From: Vibrio sp. 16
GTDB lineage: Bacteria > Pseudomonadota > Gammaproteobacteria > Enterobacterales > Vibrionaceae
Direction: 5' to 3'
Length of the DNA: 64,000 nt
NCBI RefSeq assembly: GCF_963681195.1
Contig: NZ_OY808998.1
Span: 496,001-560,000 of the forward strand
A model generated the notes under the pieces. That model was not told where the DNA came from and did no database searches. It saw only the letters and a program-made list of their open reading frames with translations. This document shows positions 1-8,711 of this stretch, piece by piece (position 1 is the first letter of the stretch; each line of letters opens with the position of its first letter). Both the position numbers and the translations under genes were made by a program.

Positions 1-157
1 CTACCGCGATAAGCAGTGACCACGTCGAGAGACTGAACGCGGATTGTTCGACCAAAAAAGGAAGTGAGACCAATAAGCCATTTTGCCCCACTCCCATTAG
101 CGCTGCGACCAAACCAATAACCACGAGCTGGAACTGAGAAGATTTTACCCCTGACAT
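1..157 (-). CDS. MFS transporter, N-terminal part (candidate siderophore exporter)
   Basis: Only the first 52 codons are in the window; the gene runs off the left edge. Reading from the ATG at 157-155, the translation begins MSGVKSSQFQLVVIGLVAAL and continues as a hydrophobic first membrane segment followed by a short loop, as in major facilitator transporters. It is divergent from the ferric-siderophore importer and shares its upstream region, including a Fur-like box. In enterobacterial aerobactin loci an MFS gene (shiF) lies next to iucA, so aerobactin export is a reasonable guess by position. The MFS call rests on one membrane segment and context, so the family is likely and the substrate is inference. 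Confidence 0.6.
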   Translation of the reverse strand, partial: MSGVKSSQFQLVVIGLVAALMGVGQNGLLVSLPFLVEQSAFSLSTWSLLIAV

Positions 158-226
158 ACTAAGATACTCTTGAAACGTCAATGTGATGGAATGACACACT
201 GATAGTGATGAGAAATAACCACTTAT

Positions 227-245
227 GATTTTGAAAATCATTATC
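227..245. promoter_or_regulatory. Fur box between the MFS gene and fhuC
   Basis: This 19-base stretch matches the classical Fur consensus (GATAATGATAATCATTATC) at 16 of 19 positions, with its right half AATCATTATC perfect. It lies 63 bases before the fhuC start and 70 before the divergent MFS start, so one repressor site could control both directions under iron-replete conditions. Confidence 0.75.
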
Positions 246-308
246 ATTAAGATTAAGTTATGATAAGGTTAGCGCCTTGTAGACAATAACTCAACTTGTA
301 ATACCGCT

Positions 309-1076
309 ATGTTCCAGTTGGTCGATGCATCATTCCATATTGATGATAGAGCTATTCTATCCCCGACATCCTTAACGTTTTCGCCAGGCAAGGTTACGAC
401 GCTACTCGGTCATAATGGCTGTGGAAAGTCGACCTTAATGAAGCTACTCAGTCGCCAAAATGCCCCTTCAACGGGCGAGGTGACGCTTAGTGGCACTCCT
501 GTCAGCCAATTAACGGCGTTGGAATTTGCCCACCGCGTGGCCTATCTACCTCAGCATCCGCCGCTGACTGACGGCGTGACTGTTAGAGAGTTGGTCAGCT
601 TTGGTCGTTATCCTTGGAAAGGAGCATTTGGACGTTACGGAGAGGAAGATAATCGGCTGATTGACCAAGCAATCGACAAAGTTGGCCTCAATTCATTTGC
701 AAACCGTTTTGTCGCCACCCTCTCTGGAGGAGAAAGGCAAAGAGCGTGGGTCGCGATGTTACTGGCTCAGCAAAGTGAATGCATTTTGCTCGATGAGCCC
801 ACTTCTGCACTCGATGTTGCCCACCAATACGAGCTTCTTGCCCTCATCAGAGAACTCAATGAATCAATTGGCCTTACTGTGATTATGGTGTTGCATGATG
901 TCAACATGGCCGCAAAGTTTAGCGATCACCTCATTGCACTCCATTCAGGAAAAGTGATCGCGCAAGGCACGCCCGAATCGATGATGACACCAGAAACATT
1001 GCTCAAGATTTATGGAATGGAGTTGGCTCTGTTCCCACACCCGGCGACAGGGCAACCCATTAGCTACGTCCCGTAA
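309..1076 (+). CDS. fhuC: Ferric-hydroxamate (aerobactin) ABC transporter, ATP-binding protein
   Basis: This 255-residue protein is the cytoplasmic ATPase that powers import of ferric hydroxamate siderophores. It has the Walker A motif GHNGCGKST near residue 34, the signature LSGGE near 138 and the Walker B stretch CILLDEPTSALD near 157, followed by a switch histidine in MVLHD. Length and motif order fit the FhuC/FepC family. It is the first gene of a three-gene transport unit just upstream of aerobactin biosynthesis; the same C-D-B order is called matCDB in V. mimicus and vatCDB in V. vulnificus. The next gene starts 41 bases downstream. Iron control is likely through the Fur box upstream. 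Aerobactin as substrate is inferred from the neighbours. Confidence 0.9.
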   Translation: MFQLVDASFHIDDRAILSPTSLTFSPGKVTTLLGHNGCGKSTLMKLLSRQNAPSTGEVTLSGTPVSQLTALEFAHRVAYLPQHPPLTDGVTVRELVSFGRYPWKGAFGRYGEEDNRLIDQAIDKVGLNSFANRFVATLSGGERQRAWVAMLLAQQSECILLDEPTSALDVAHQYELLALIRELNESIGLTVIMVLHDVNMAAKFSDHLIALHSGKVIAQGTPESMMTPETLLKIYGMELALFPHPATGQPISYVP

Positions 1077-1116
1077 GTCAACTACCGCTATACACTCAAA
1101 CTCAAAAGGAACTGTT

Positions 1117-2010
1117 GTGAAAAGAATCATTCTAGCGCTCACCGCACTGCTTACCTTCCATGTTAATGCGATTGAAATCGAACACGAAATGGGCGTTACG
1201 TCCTTTGAACAACGTCCAGAAAAAGTCGTGGCACTCGATTGGGCGTTAACTGAAACCGTACTTAGCCTAGGCATTGCGCCGCAGGGGATCGCTGACGTCA
1301 AAGGTTACAACACTTGGGTGGTTGAACCTGCGCTATCCCCTAACGTGATCGATGTCGGCTCTCGTCGTGAGCCCAACCTAGAGCTACTGACTGAAATCAA
1401 GCCAGATGTCATCTTGATCAGTAAGCACATGGCCCCTGCCTATGAACAGCTACAAAACATCGCCCCTGTGGTTGTGTTTAGTGTTTTTGGCGAAAGCAAA
1501 CAGCCAATTGAATCCGCGAAATCCATTACTCTGGCTCTAGGCAAGTTACTTGATAAAGAAGCTCAAGCTCAGCAGGTCATCGCCCAAACAGAGCAACGTT
1601 TGCAGCAAAATGGTGACAAGGTTCGCGACGCCAACAAAACTGATAAACCGCTACTGTTTGCGCGTTTTCTAAATGAAAAAACACTGCGCATTCACAGCGA
1701 TGGCTCATTGGCGCAAGCGACCATTCAAGGTATGGGACTCAAAAACGACTGGAATGAAGAGACCAACGTATGGGGCTTTACCACCGCGGGTACCGAGAAG
1801 CTCGCTGAACATCAAAAAGCCAACGTGATGTTATTTGGTCCGCTCAAAGCATCTGAGCGTGAACAGTTAGACAGCAATGCACTGTGGCAAGCGATGGAGT
1901 TCACTCGTACAAACTCGGTTTATGAGCTACCTGCCATCTGGACTTTTGGTGGTTTAATCGCTGCACAACGCTTTAGTGACCATATCACCCAACAACTTAT
2001 TGCACAGTAA
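1117..2010 (+). CDS. fhuD: Ferric-hydroxamate (aerobactin) periplasmic binding protein
   Basis: A 297-residue periplasmic binding protein of the FhuD/FecB type, which carries the ferric siderophore from the outer-membrane receptor to the permease. I place the start at the GTG at 1117 rather than at upstream in-frame codons: AAAAGGA sits just before it, and the protein then opens with a clean Sec signal peptide (MKRIILALTALLTFHVNA, cut near residue 18). The body shows the family patterns RPEKVVALDW and LLTEIKPDVILIS. Its stop codon overlaps the ATG of the permease by one base (TAATG), a sign of translational coupling. Substrate is inferred from the adjacent iuc genes. Confidence 0.87.
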   Translation: MKRIILALTALLTFHVNAIEIEHEMGVTSFEQRPEKVVALDWALTETVLSLGIAPQGIADVKGYNTWVVEPALSPNVIDVGSRREPNLELLTEIKPDVILISKHMAPAYEQLQNIAPVVVFSVFGESKQPIESAKSITLALGKLLDKEAQAQQVIAQTEQRLQQNGDKVRDANKTDKPLLFARFLNEKTLRIHSDGSLAQATIQGMGLKNDWNEETNVWGFTTAGTEKLAEHQKANVMLFGPLKASEREQLDSNALWQAMEFTRTNSVYELPAIWTFGGLIAAQRFSDHITQQLIAQ

Positions 2011-4001
2011 TGAACACCATAAGCTTGAATAGACCGAACGGGCACTCGTGGAGAGTGCCTTTCTTTGCCATTATTGGCATGGTTGTCTTACTTGGTCTGA
2101 TCAACTTTTCGGCTCCCTACTCTGGCGGTATCCGTCTTGTGTGGGAGACGATCACACAGTTTGATGCCACCAACTACCAACACTTGATCACCCATCTGAC
2201 CTATCTTCCCAGATTGACCGTCGCGGTGCTGTGTGGCTTTGCGCTCGCGGTGGCAGGCTGCGTAATGCAGTTTGTGCTGCGCAATCCCATCGCGTCTCCG
2301 ACAACCTTAGGGGTGGCTGCCGGTGCAGAGCTTGGGTTGGTACTCGGTCTGTTGTTTATTCCCGCTCAGATAGCCGTGTCTGGTTTTATCCCAGCCTTTT
2401 TAGGCGGGTGTTTTGCGACAGGACTGGTTTTTCTACTCAGTGCATCTCGAGGGTTTGCGCCTTTACACATGGTGCTTGCTGGCATGGTCATCAGCCTATT
2501 TTTAGGTTCATTGAACACCATGCTTATCATGCTCAATGAACAGCAACTGACCAGTGTGTTTGTCTGGGGAGCGGGCGCGCTAAATCAGAATGACTGGTCA
2601 AGTGCCAACGCTCTACTGCCACTCGTGATTATCCCGACCACTTTACTCTTGTTGCTACAAAGGCCGCTTTCGGCGCTGCAGTTTGGTGACACGGTCGCGA
2701 CCTCTATCGGAGTCAATATCAAGCACATCAAACTGGTGTGTTTGTCATTGGCGATCTTTATTGCGGCCGCCGTTGTCAGTGAAGTGGGTCTTATCGGCTT
2801 TGTCGGTATCGTTGCCCCCGCTGTCGCTCGTATGCTTGGCGCTAGAAAGCTACTCGCGCAAATTCTCACCAGTGGATTGATCGGCGCGGCAATGCTGTTA
2901 GCCGTCGATCTACTTATTCAGCCGTTTTCTGGCGTTGGTGGCGAAATGCTTCCGACCGGAGCAATGACGGCACTCATTGGTGCACCTTTCTTATTGTGGC
3001 TGCTGCGCAGAACTTCGCTACAAAGCGATCTAAAAGCGCGAACAGAAACAGTTCAGCATTACCAACATGTCCCAACCATTCGAATCGCGACGGTGTTAAC
3101 GTTACTGCTGTCTCTATTTGTCGCGGGCGCCATTTTTATCGGCAGGAATCAGTACGGCTGGTCAACTAGCTTGAGTTGGCCGCTGTTTGAACTGCGTGCG
3201 CCTCGCGTTTTTGTCGCCCTTCTCGCAGGTATTGGACTAGCGTTTGCTGGCACCATTATTCAACGTATTTCCAATAACCCGATGGCAAGCCCAGAGGTGC
3301 TTGGTATTAGCTCTGGCGCTGCGCTGGCATTGGTTCTTGGTACCTTAATAGGCGGTGCTGTCGGTCGAGAGCAGCAAATGTTCATCGGCACCATCGGCGC
3401 TTTAAGTGTGATTGGTGTGGTTTGGTTGATGGGTCGAAAGCACCAGTTCGCGCCTACCCAAACCTTGCTCACAGGCATTGCCTTGAGTGCAGGCTTAGAC
3501 GCATTTTTGAGAATTGCGATGAGCTCTGGTCACGATGACGTGCGAGCGTTACTCACTTGGCTTTCTGGCTCAACGTACTTGGTTTCAAGCCAAGACATCG
3601 TACTCCTTTTGGTGGGCGTTACGGTACTCGGTGCTGCTTCCCTTGTTGTCAGTCGGTGGATTGAAATCATGGGTCTGGGCGAGGTTACCGCCAGTGCAAT
3701 TGGTGTCAACTGCACCAGAGTCAGGCTACTGCTTTTGCTCCTTGTCGCCGCCTATACCACGCTTTGTACCATTGTTATCGGTCCATTGAGTTTTATCGGT
3801 TTGCTGGCTCCCCATATGGCGCGTTCACTTCACCAATACCGCGCGGCACCTCAAATGTTAACCGCAGCCCTGATTGGTGCGCTCGTTATGGTCACCGCAG
3901 ATTGGGCAGGACGAACGCTTTGGTTCCCATGGCAATTTCCCGCAGGCTTGCTTGCATCGATTATTGGTGGGGGATATTTCCTCTATCTTATGAGGCGCTA
4001 A
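2010..4001 (+). CDS. fhuB: Ferric-hydroxamate (aerobactin) ABC transporter permease, double-length
   Basis: A 663-residue inner-membrane permease made of two fused FecCD-type halves (about residues 1-335 and 345-663), as in FhuB; most siderophore permeases are separate proteins of half this size. Both halves carry the family motif around RNPIASPTTLGV and NNPMASPEVLGIS, and the cytoplasmic coupling glycine region (GFVGIVAPAVAR; SFIGLLAPHMAR). About twenty hydrophobic segments are visible. It is the last gene of the transport unit and is followed by a strong hairpin before iucA. Family assignment is secure; aerobactin specificity is inferred from location. Confidence 0.92.
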   Translation: MNTISLNRPNGHSWRVPFFAIIGMVVLLGLINFSAPYSGGIRLVWETITQFDATNYQHLITHLTYLPRLTVAVLCGFALAVAGCVMQFVLRNPIASPTTLGVAAGAELGLVLGLLFIPAQIAVSGFIPAFLGGCFATGLVFLLSASRGFAPLHMVLAGMVISLFLGSLNTMLIMLNEQQLTSVFVWGAGALNQNDWSSANALLPLVIIPTTLLLLLQRPLSALQFGDTVATSIGVNIKHIKLVCLSLAIFIAAAVVSEVGLIGFVGIVAPAVARMLGARKLLAQILTSGLIGAAMLLAVDLLIQPFSGVGGEMLPTGAMTALIGAPFLLWLLRRTSLQSDLKARTETVQHYQHVPTIRIATVLTLLLSLFVAGAIFIGRNQYGWSTSLSWPLFELRAPRVFVALLAGIGLAFAGTIIQRISNNPMASPEVLGISSGAALALVLGTLIGGAVGREQQMFIGTIGALSVIGVVWLMGRKHQFAPTQTLLTGIALSAGLDAFLRIAMSSGHDDVRALLTWLSGSTYLVSSQDIVLLLVGVTVLGAASLVVSRWIEIMGLGEVTASAIGVNCTRVRLLLLLLVAAYTTLCTIVIGPLSFIGLLAPHMARSLHQYRAAPQMLTAALIGALVMVTADWAGRTLWFPWQFPAGLLASIIGGGYFLYLMRR

Positions 4002-4016
4002 CTCCCACTTGCTCAT

Positions 4017-4054
4017 TCAGGCACTTCACTCGCCGATCGTCTCGAAGTGCCTGA
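4017..4054 (+). other. 11-bp perfect hairpin between fhuB and iucA
   Basis: TCAGGCACTTC at 4017-4027 is perfectly complementary to GAAGTGCCTGA at 4044-4054, with a 16-base loop. No T-run follows, so it is not a textbook intrinsic terminator. It may stabilise the 3' end of the transport mRNA or end it weakly. Confidence 0.6.
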
Positions 4055-4100
4055 CATTCCTCCCAATTGTTAAAAATATTCACGAAACATAAAAAACTAG

Positions 4101-4129
4101 TTGATCATAATAATGATAATAATTAGCAT
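4101..4129 (+). promoter_or_regulatory. iucA promoter with embedded Fur box
   Basis: A -35-like TTGATC (4101-4106) and a -10-like TAGCAT (4124-4129) are separated by 17 bases. Between and over them, positions 4109-4127 match the Fur consensus at 16 of 19 positions. A repressor there would block RNA polymerase directly. The iucA start is 39 bases after the -10 element. Confidence 0.75.
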
Positions 4130-4167
4130 TCGCATGTCAGTTTTGTTAATAACTATCGAGAACTATA

Positions 4168-5973
4168 ATGAATCGTACAAACGATCTGCTCAGCACCTCA
4201 TCGATAATCGATGACATACCCAAGAAGACAAATGGAAATGCTCCTCCCATCGCCTGCTTCCTCAATGCGCTTGCTCGTGAGTGTGAGGCCGTTCAAGTTG
4301 TCCATACCGAGACCCAGTCGCGACTTAACATCCCACTAAGTAACCTGCGAACCATTCAAATCGGTTTGCGGTATTTCTCTTCACTGGGCAGTCATGAATA
4401 CCAACTTCCGGCACAACTTGTTGATTCAAATGGCTCACGTGACATTGAATTTAGTGAAATGCTCCAGCTCATTGTCAGTGACCAGGGCTTAGTGGGCATG
4501 GTCAGCCAAGAGCAGCAACAGATTTTTGTTCAACGTGTGCTCGAAAGTGTGCGAAATACCTATCAAGCAATCGAACACTCGCCATACCAACGCCAGCTAT
4601 TCGAAGAGCGATTAGATTTTAAGACTGCCGAGCAAGGCCTGCTGATTGGTCACTCATTCCATCCGGCGCCCAAGAGCCGAGAGCAGTTTTCTCTGCAAGA
4701 TGCCAAACGTTACTCCCCTGAAATGGGCTCTCACTTTCCGCTACACTGGTTGGAAGTCCAATCTCACCGCCTCCAGTTTGGCAGCTCCGCCGATGTAAGT
4801 TTCGATGAGAGAATGGCTCAACTGGTGGCCCACCATCCGCAGTTGGTTGAGGCACACCAAAACGCGAGAACCCGAGGAAATCAGCTACTGCCTGTGCATC
4901 CATGGCAATGGCAGGTGATGCGCGAGCGAGAAGACATTCAAGATTTCATCGAACAAGGTGAAATAACACCACTTGGCCAACTTGGCGCTTCTTGGTATCC
5001 GACCTCTTCGACGCGTTCACTGTACGCGCCAACGCTGCCTTATATGTTGAAGTTTTCGTTGAGCGTAAAACTGACCAATTCTGTTCGTAATCTTTCACTT
5101 AAAGAAGTGATTCGTGGGACGCGATTAAATGACCTATTCCACTCAACCGAATTAAACAACCAGCTTGGTTCTGAGCGCGGCTTTCAATTAATGCAAGAGC
5201 CCGCATTTATCGGCTTAATCGACAAAACAGGGGCAATGATTGACGAAAGTCTTGTGGCATTTAGAGATAACCCTCTTGCAACGAAACCACAAGAAGAGGC
5301 CGTTGTCCTTGCAACGCTTACCCAACAAAACCCTTATGCCACATGTTCGCTGGTTGCCCGACGCATTAAAGACTACGCTGCGACTAAACGCATTCCTGAG
5401 CCTCTTGCCGCCCAGCAGTGGTTTGATGCGTACTGCCAACACGCTGTCGTCTCTTTGTTTGATTTACAGGCCAATCACGGTGTGGTGTTCCTCGCCCACC
5501 AGCAAAACATCGTCATGCAGCTCAAAGATGGCTTCCCTATTGGCATGTATTACCGCGATTGCCAAGGCACTGGTTATACAGATCTTGCCTTTGCACGCTA
5601 CAGCGACGCACTATCCAACGACAAAGAGAGCCTTGAGAACTACTGGAATCAAGAAAAAGTCAGACGCTACTTTGCCTACTACCTGATTATTAACTCCACC
5701 TTCAATGTCATCTCTGCCATTGCCTCAGCAATCAACGTGGAAGAAGCAGATTTGGTGCGCATCTTAAGAGCTCAACTGCAAGCGCTGCTTGATTCGGGCG
5801 TCGAGGATGCAGCCTGCTTGAATTACGTACTTGAAAGCGACGTTTTGTGCTGCAAAGGGAATTTCTTCTGCTATCTACAAAATTTCAACGAGAACTCAAT
5901 CCCTGACCCAGCGGTGATCTACTTCGATCTCGACAACCCATTGGTACAAGTTAAGGAGTCTTCTCATGCATGA
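4168..5973 (+). CDS. iucA: Aerobactin synthase subunit IucA (NIS synthetase)
   Basis: This 601-residue enzyme belongs to the NRPS-independent siderophore (NIS) synthetases. IucA joins N6-acetyl-N6-hydroxylysine to a prochiral carboxyl of citrate using ATP. Family motifs are visible: GHSFHPAPKSR near residue 158, PVHPWQWQVM near 245, and the C-terminal FerR-like iron-reductase/transporter-type region ending with CKGNFFCYL. It is somewhat longer than E. coli IucA (about 574 residues). Genes iucA and iucB overlap by 8 bases, and iucB by one with iucC, so the operon is translationally coupled. It lies behind a Fur-type promoter. Identification is secure because of the full iucABCD order. Confidence 0.95.
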   Translation: MNRTNDLLSTSSIIDDIPKKTNGNAPPIACFLNALARECEAVQVVHTETQSRLNIPLSNLRTIQIGLRYFSSLGSHEYQLPAQLVDSNGSRDIEFSEMLQLIVSDQGLVGMVSQEQQQIFVQRVLESVRNTYQAIEHSPYQRQLFEERLDFKTAEQGLLIGHSFHPAPKSREQFSLQDAKRYSPEMGSHFPLHWLEVQSHRLQFGSSADVSFDERMAQLVAHHPQLVEAHQNARTRGNQLLPVHPWQWQVMREREDIQDFIEQGEITPLGQLGASWYPTSSTRSLYAPTLPYMLKFSLSVKLTNSVRNLSLKEVIRGTRLNDLFHSTELNNQLGSERGFQLMQEPAFIGLIDKTGAMIDESLVAFRDNPLATKPQEEAVVLATLTQQNPYATCSLVARRIKDYAATKRIPEPLAAQQWFDAYCQHAVVSLFDLQANHGVVFLAHQQNIVMQLKDGFPIGMYYRDCQGTGYTDLAFARYSDALSNDKESLENYWNQEKVRRYFAYYLIINSTFNVISAIASAINVEEADLVRILRAQLQALLDSGVEDAACLNYVLESDVLCCKGNFFCYLQNFNENSIPDPAVIYFDLDNPLVQVKESSHA

Positions 5974-6883
5974 TTTCACTACCTTTATTTTTGAATATCA
6001 ACCTGAGCCGACAATACAGCTAACGTTGCAATCCGCTGACATTGAAAACCAAGGGACTCAAGTTGGATTGATAGATGAAATCGATCGACTGTTTACCCGA
6101 GAGAAGTCGCTTGCCTCTGTTGCAGTGAGTACCTCTGACCCTATGACTTGGTCCTACCTTGCGCAGCAGTTACCTCTGTTTAATCAAACACTCACTCGTG
6201 AAGCCTTCTACCAATCAGGCTATCACTGGCATAAACATACGCCCTCTGCCAATTTCCCACTGCAAAGGGTTCAGTCTGACAGCCGCTATCGTTCTCACCC
6301 TTTACGACCGAACAAGCCCAATGGAGAAGTGTACAAGCGCACCGACCTTGATGCGGAACTCGACGTCAGTTTTCGTCTACTCGACATCACTCAAGACATG
6401 CCAATGTTCACACGTTGGATGAACAACCCTCGTGTCGCACACTTTTGGGAACAAGCATGGAGTGAAGAAAAGCTGACCGAATTTGCACAAGAGCGACTCA
6501 ATGACCCGCACATACTGCCTTTGATTGGTGAGTTCAATGGCCAACCCTTTGGCTATGTTGAAGCGTATTGGGTCTGTGAAGATAGATTGAGCCCATACTA
6601 CGACGTGCAAGATTTTGACCGTGGCATCCACCTGCTTGTCGGAGAACAAGCATTTCGTGGTCCTCGTTTCTTTAACGCTTGGATGCGCGCAATTAGTCAC
6701 TATTTGTTTATCGACGACAACCGTACACAGCGTATTGTCCTTGAACCCCGCTCTGACAATGAGCGCCTCTTCAATCGTATTCTGCCTTTGGGGTACACAA
6801 AATGTTTTGAGTTCAATTTCCCTCACAAACGCTCCGCACTCTTGATGCTTCAACGCGAAGTATTCTTTAAGGAGCAGTGGTAA
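5966..6883 (+). CDS. iucB: N6-hydroxylysine acetyltransferase IucB
   Basis: A 305-residue acetyltransferase that acetylates N6-hydroxylysine with acetyl-CoA to give the hydroxamate arm of aerobactin. The C-terminal half (about residues 130-300) is a GNAT fold of the RhbD/IucB type: MPMFTRWMNNPRVAHFWEQ, then GYVEAYWVCEDRLSPYY, and the CoA-binding region GEQAFRGPRFFNAWMRA. A good ribosome site (AAGGAG) lies inside the end of iucA. Its TAA overlaps the iucC ATG. It is close in length to E. coli IucB (315 residues). Confidence 0.95.
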   Translation: MHDFTTFIFEYQPEPTIQLTLQSADIENQGTQVGLIDEIDRLFTREKSLASVAVSTSDPMTWSYLAQQLPLFNQTLTREAFYQSGYHWHKHTPSANFPLQRVQSDSRYRSHPLRPNKPNGEVYKRTDLDAELDVSFRLLDITQDMPMFTRWMNNPRVAHFWEQAWSEEKLTEFAQERLNDPHILPLIGEFNGQPFGYVEAYWVCEDRLSPYYDVQDFDRGIHLLVGEQAFRGPRFFNAWMRAISHYLFIDDNRTQRIVLEPRSDNERLFNRILPLGYTKCFEFNFPHKRSALLMLQREVFFKEQW

Positions 6884-8658
6884 TGGAACAAATCGCGCTA
6901 CAAAAATACTGGGCGACGGCGAACAAAGCGTTGGTAGGCAAAATCCTCTCTGAGTTCGCGTATGAACAAGCCTTCCAGTTTCAACCTAATGGCGATCGTC
7001 TTGGCCTCCATTTGGCGAAAGGCGTGAGCTATAGCTTCTGCGGGCAAACGAACATCTGGGGACAAGTCCGTATTGACCCAAGCACGATCGTCCGTATTGC
7101 TGACTCCGAGTCACCCAGTGGTATAACCGCAGCACAATTGATGCGGGATCTTCAACCTTTGCTCAATATGTCCGATGATGCATTTGCCGAGCACCTTGAA
7201 GATCTCAATGCCACCCTGCTGGGCGATTGCAAGATCTGGCTGCGCAAAGAGACGATGACGGCCAGAGACCTGGCTCTGCTTGGCGGCGAGCAACAGCAGA
7301 GCTACTTCGATGGCCACCCAAAGTTTGCCTTCAACAAAGGACGCAGAGGTTGGGGTTTACACGATCTTCGAGACTATGCGCCGGAAGCAGAAAAAGCCAT
7401 TCCGCTCGATTGGGTTGCAGTACATCGCGATATTATTCAATTGGCGACCAATCAACACGTCAATTGGCAAGAGCTGTTATCGGCGTCCATCTCGCGTGAT
7501 GAGCTCAATGAAATGGATCGAATCGTCGCGGCATTTAACGTCGATATCGCGGATTATCACTACGTTCCCGTTCATCCATGGCAGTGGGAGAACAAAGTCG
7601 CCATGCTCTTCACTCGAGAGCTCGCACTGAAACAAATGCTGTTTATCGGTTCATTTGGTGATGCGTTTTTACCGCAATTATCGCTGCGCACTTTGAGCAA
7701 CCTCACCCGCCCCAATAGTTTCGATATTAAACTGCCGCTTACGGTCATGAATACTTCTTGCTATCGAGGCATTCCTGGGAAGTACATTTTGGCAGGCCCG
7801 ATGGCATCCGATTGGATCGATTCTGTGTTTAAAAGCGATCCTGTGTTGGTTGAAAAAGGTGCGCAAGTCTTGCAAGAACCGGCAGCGGCTTTCGCTCATC
7901 AGCACGACTTCCAACAGCTTACTGATGCGCCCTACCGCTATCACGAGTTGCTTGGGGTCATCTGGCGCGAGTCTGCAGCAAGCAAATTGGCGCCAAACGA
8001 GCATGCCGTTTTAATGGCCGCGCTAATGGAATCTGACAATCAAGGACAACCATTAATTGCCGAGTATATTGCCCTATCTGGCCTCTCAACCGAGGCATGG
8101 CTAACGCAGCTGTTCGATAGTGTGGTTATCCCCTACTACCACTTGTTATGCAAATACGGCGTGTCACTGATTGCTCACGGGCAAAATGTCACCCTAGTGA
8201 TGGAGAAGCACCAGCCAAAACGCATCCTACTTAAAGATTTTCAGGGTGACATGAGATTGGTCGACCAAGATTATCCAGAACAAGCCTCGCTTCCTGACCC
8301 AGTAAAACAGGTGACCGTGCGCTTACCTGAGTCGTTGATCATTCACGATCTACAAACGGGCCACTTCGTCACTACGCTGAGATTTATCTCTCCACTGCTT
8401 GCAAAGCTCGGCTTCAGCGAACAGGAGTTTTATCGATTGTTGGGCGATCGAATCAAACGCTACATGGCGGAAAACCCAGAATACCAACACCGATTTGCCA
8501 AGTTCGATCTGTTTAAACCTCAGATTTTACGAATTGGACTTAACCTCGCTAAGTTCAGACACAGCACAGACTCAAGTGCTTCAAGAATGCTTCCAGACAT
8601 GGATGACATGTTGGACAACCCACTCTATCTCGCTCAAGCGAAAACAGAGACCAAATAA
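6883..8658 (+). CDS. iucC: Aerobactin synthase IucC (NIS synthetase)
   Basis: A 591-residue NIS synthetase that attaches the second N6-acetyl-N6-hydroxylysine to the IucA product, finishing aerobactin. The start is taken at the ATG at 6883, which overlaps the iucB stop (TAATG) and is preceded by AAGGAG at 6869-6874 with 8-base spacing; an in-frame GTG lies 6 bases upstream. The motifs KGRRGWGLHD, YVPVHPWQWENK and HGQNVTLVME/LLKDFQGDMRL are typical of IucC. It is paralogous to IucA in this operon. A 53-base gap separates it from iucD. Confidence 0.95.
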   Translation: MEQIALQKYWATANKALVGKILSEFAYEQAFQFQPNGDRLGLHLAKGVSYSFCGQTNIWGQVRIDPSTIVRIADSESPSGITAAQLMRDLQPLLNMSDDAFAEHLEDLNATLLGDCKIWLRKETMTARDLALLGGEQQQSYFDGHPKFAFNKGRRGWGLHDLRDYAPEAEKAIPLDWVAVHRDIIQLATNQHVNWQELLSASISRDELNEMDRIVAAFNVDIADYHYVPVHPWQWENKVAMLFTRELALKQMLFIGSFGDAFLPQLSLRTLSNLTRPNSFDIKLPLTVMNTSCYRGIPGKYILAGPMASDWIDSVFKSDPVLVEKGAQVLQEPAAAFAHQHDFQQLTDAPYRYHELLGVIWRESAASKLAPNEHAVLMAALMESDNQGQPLIAEYIALSGLSTEAWLTQLFDSVVIPYYHLLCKYGVSLIAHGQNVTLVMEKHQPKRILLKDFQGDMRLVDQDYPEQASLPDPVKQVTVRLPESLIIHDLQTGHFVTTLRFISPLLAKLGFSEQEFYRLLGDRIKRYMAENPEYQHRFAKFDLFKPQILRIGLNLAKFRHSTDSSASRMLPDMDDMLDNPLYLAQAKTETK

Positions 8659-8711
8659 TAACTATAAAAACATTTAACGCCCGTTTAAGCCCATAGTAAA
8701 GGATGATTCAA

